NCBI GenBank assembly: GCA_031290315.1
Contig: JAITNS010000009.1
Span: 1-7,500 of the forward strand
Reading direction: 5' to 3'
Length of the DNA stretch: 7,500 nt
From: Puniceicoccales bacterium
GTDB taxonomy: Bacteria; Verrucomicrobiota; Verrucomicrobiia; Opitutales; LL51
Shown: positions 6,198-7,500 of the stretch, in pieces
Numbering within the stretch: the first letter of the stretch is position 1
Layout: every line of letters begins with the position of its first letter
The notes under the pieces: generated by a model
The model's input: only the letters and a program-made list of their open reading frames with translations
Databases searched by the model: none
Told to the model about the DNA's origin: nothing
Program-made: the position numbers and the translations under genes

Positions 6198-7235
6198 CTA
6201 TGCTTCAGAAGATTTCAAAGATAATTCTCCTTGCGCTTCTTGTAATGCACGTATTATATCATCGTTCCGATTCGCTTCTGCGTAAGAAAATGCTGTTTTT
6301 CCTTCATGATCGGTTGAGCTAAGGTCAATATCCGGTAATGTAAGAATTAGTTGCACAATTTCAATATTACCCGTAGCGACTGCATACATCAACAAAGTAC
6401 GGTCACCATTATAATCCCTCCAGTTTGCATTTGTTCCTGGCTGTTGTAATAATAAGTCTTGAATGGCATCTTGATCTCCTGCCATAATCGCGTCGCGTAA
6501 TCTTTCCTCATTTGAAAGTCCAGGTCTTTCTTCTTCTGCTGTATCTATTTTTGCGATGAATTGAGCAATATTATTTTTCATAATCTCTAACATACTTCGT
6601 GCGGTTTGAGCATTATTGTTTTCGGCATTCTCGCTGAAATTAGGATGTGTTAATATTTTATCAATAATAGCTCCCCACGGTCCAAGATTTGGAAAACAGA
6701 CTATTTTTTGGAACAGTAGATGCAGGACCGTGTTTCCATAGCGTCCGCGTGCATTAATATCAATACTGGGCAAATTCAATAAACATCTCACAATTTCATA
6801 ATTTCCCAATCCTATAGCTATATGTAGAACAGTATCGTTATTAGCATTATGCAAATTAGGATCAAATGTCTGGGTATTAATTAATAAATTTATTAGTTCG
6901 AGGGTTAATCCAGAACGTACTGTTTCTAATTTATTTTTAAGTCTCACGGCGTGCATGGCTAAGGTTTCTCCATCTGTTGGATTAGGACATAAATTCGGAT
7001 TAATACCCGCGTCAAGTAAAAACACTACGGTCGCTATATCCCCTGTAAATGCGGCGTGTATGAGTTGATTTTCCTCTTCTGTTCTTTCTGTTCTGTTAGG
7101 CAATGTAAGAGGATTGCGTAGGAGCCATTGTAATATAAGTGGCATAGGTGGTGTTAGCGCTGCATGGGATGCCGACGTCGTACCTATCTTAAATAGTAAT
7201 AGAATCTTAGCTAATTTATATTTCATAATTTCCAT
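6198..7235 (-). CDS. Ankyrin-repeat protein with N-terminal signal peptide
   Basis: 345 residues from the first ATG. A basic, hydrophobic leader (MKYKLAKILLLFKIGTTSASHA) ends in a plausible signal-peptidase site after SHA, so export is predicted. Seven ankyrin-type units can be picked out near 57-84, 88-127, 132-163, 166-210, 243-272, 275-308 and 310-333; the clearest are NDTVLHIAIGLGNYEIVRCLLNLPSIDIN and GDRTLLMYAVATGNIEIVQLIL. Several units have long inserts between helices. Ankyrin repeats only bind other proteins, so the partner is unknown. In host-associated bacteria exported ankyrin proteins are often effectors, which is an inference here. Start: the ATG at 7226 (fourth codon) has GGAA 4 nt upstream and begins the leader cleanly, so it may be the true start; 7235 would be nearly leaderless. 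The C-terminal tail is read antisense to a duplicated receiver fragment. No other domain is seen. Confidence 0.9.
   Translation of the reverse strand: MEIMKYKLAKILLLFKIGTTSASHAALTPPMPLILQWLLRNPLTLPNRTERTEEENQLIHAAFTGDIATVVFLLDAGINPNLCPNPTDGETLAMHAVRLKNKLETVRSGLTLELINLLINTQTFDPNLHNANNDTVLHIAIGLGNYEIVRCLLNLPSIDINARGRYGNTVLHLLFQKIVCFPNLGPWGAIIDKILTHPNFSENAENNNAQTARSMLEIMKNNIAQFIAKIDTAEEERPGLSNEERLRDAIMAGDQDAIQDLLLQQPGTNANWRDYNGDRTLLMYAVATGNIEIVQLILTLPDIDLSSTDHEGKTAFSYAEANRNDDIIRALQEAQGELSLKSSEA
6206..6239 (+). repeat. Imperfect direct repeat, copy 2 (inside ankyrin gene 3' end)
   Basis: In the receiver frame (plus strand) this copy would read QKISKIILLAL, nearly the same peptide as copy 1. On the minus strand the same bases encode the ankyrin protein's C-terminal tail. 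It looks like a relic of a second receiver 3' end. Similarity stops abruptly before 6206 and fades after 6239. Confidence 0.75.
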
Positions 7236-7244
7236 ATTTTTAAT

Positions 7245-7272
7245 GTTATATATAATATTTAAAATATGTCGA
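7245..7272 (-). promoter_or_regulatory. Predicted promoter of ankyrin gene
   Basis: TCGACA (7272-7267, 5/6), 16-nt spacer, TATAAC (7250-7245, 5/6). The expected start near 7238 leaves about 3 nt before the first ATG or 12 nt before the ATG at 7226. The surrounding block is very A+T-rich. Confidence 0.5.
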
Positions 7273-7344
7273 ATATTTTTATAAAAAATTATTCCAAAAG
7301 GATCAAAAGGTGAGTAGCTCTTGCTTTGTTTTAGAAAGTGATAG

Positions 7345-7365
7345 ATAAGGGCTACTCGCCCTTAT
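7345..7365. repeat. Hairpin H1 of palindrome cluster
   Basis: ATAAGGGC (7345-7352) pairs perfectly with GCCCTTAT (7358-7365) around loop TACTC. No T-tract follows on either strand, so it is not a classical terminator. Its loop and right arm can instead pair with 7309-7318. Confidence 0.7.
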
Positions 7366-7373
7366 AATCCTCG

Positions 7374-7394
7374 CCAGGAAACGTAGTTTCCTGG
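7374..7394. repeat. Hairpin H2 of palindrome cluster
   Basis: CCAGGAAAC (7374-7382) pairs perfectly with GTTTCCTGG (7386-7394) around the 3-nt loop GTA. It begins 8 nt after H1. Confidence 0.85.
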
Positions 7395-7400
7395 ACCTTG

Positions 7401-7441
7401 GGAGCGCCCTGGATCACGTGCGTTGCACGTGGTCCAGGGCG
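7401..7441. repeat. Hairpin H3: 17-bp stem preceded by GGAG (REP-like)
   Basis: CGCCCTGGATCACGTGC (7405-7421) pairs with GCACGTGGTCCAGGGCG (7425-7441), 17 pairs with one T-G mismatch and loop GTT. GGAG (7401-7404) directly precedes the stem, as the tetranucleotide does in REP elements. Each arm contains the palindrome CACGTG. It is much more G+C-rich than its surroundings. Confidence 0.85.
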
Positions 7442-7469
7442 AACCACAATGCCCAGCCACAAATATTAA

Positions 7470-7494
7470 GTTCAAAGAATAATATTCTTTGAAC
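7470..7494. repeat. Hairpin H4 of palindrome cluster
   Basis: GTTCAAAGAAT (7470-7480) pairs perfectly with ATTCTTTGAAC (7484-7494) around loop AAT. A+T-rich, unlike H2 and H3. It lies six bases from the window edge, so the cluster may continue. Confidence 0.8.
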
Positions 7495-7500
7495 AATTCT

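Noticed and set aside
7345..7494. Hairpins H1 to H4 as terminators or a CRISPR array
   Set aside because: No T-tract follows any stem on either strand, and there is no repeated unit with regular unique spacers.

Overview
The window reads as chromosomal DNA of a Gram-negative bacterium, most likely of the PVC group (Verrucomicrobiota, perhaps Opitutae). This rests on remembered family resemblance: ribosomal protein S1 carries the phrases 'NLVPYGAFVEL' and 'IGLSIKAANYD', and MraZ has a 'LPSKWR ... FLALPNPIGCITVYPP' core, both of which look more verrucomicrobial than proteobacterial. The taxon is an inference. A predicted exported ankyrin-repeat protein suggests a host- or protist-associated lifestyle. 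S1 and the division genes use many C-ending codons, whereas the two-component and ankyrin genes look visibly A+T richer.

Layout, left to right. (1) The 3' part of rpsA (+) runs in from the left edge and ends at a strong, probably bidirectional terminator (about 1101-1128). (2) Converging on it is a compact minus-strand division operon, mraZ-rsmH-ftsL-like, with a 4-bp ATGA overlap and then a 1-nt gap. Its promoter (TTGACT/AATTAT) is covered by four TGGG-type repeats on a roughly 10-bp period, the hallmark of an MraZ autoregulatory operator. The usual next dcw genes (ftsI, murE and so on) are absent, so the cluster is cut to three genes. (3) Upstream on the same strand lie a small PAP2-family membrane phosphatase with its own terminator and a possible leaderless promoter, then tRNA-Asp(GTC) with encoded CCA. 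(4) fmt, methionyl-tRNA formyltransferase (-), follows. (5) Divergent from fmt is a two-gene two-component unit (+): a histidine kinase with two membrane segments and almost no sensor loop, overlapping a single-domain receiver by 8 nt. (6) Converging on the receiver gene is a seven-repeat ankyrin protein with a signal peptide (-). (7) The last 200 bases have no gene but hold four successive hairpins, three of them long and with 3-nt loops.

Functionally, the left two thirds is housekeeping: translation (S1, tRNA-Asp, Fmt, and RsmH modification of 16S rRNA), division (MraZ, FtsL-like) and possibly lipid-carrier recycling (PAP2). The right third looks accessory: a small signalling pair, a probable host-interaction protein and a structured repeat region.

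The two observations most worth following are the hairpin array at 7345-7494, whose largest hairpin is preceded by a GGAG tetranucleotide as in REP elements, and a diverged copy of the receiver gene's 3' end lying just past its stop codon. That copy differs mainly by synonymous changes in the receiver frame, yet now encodes the C-terminus of the ankyrin protein on the opposite strand.
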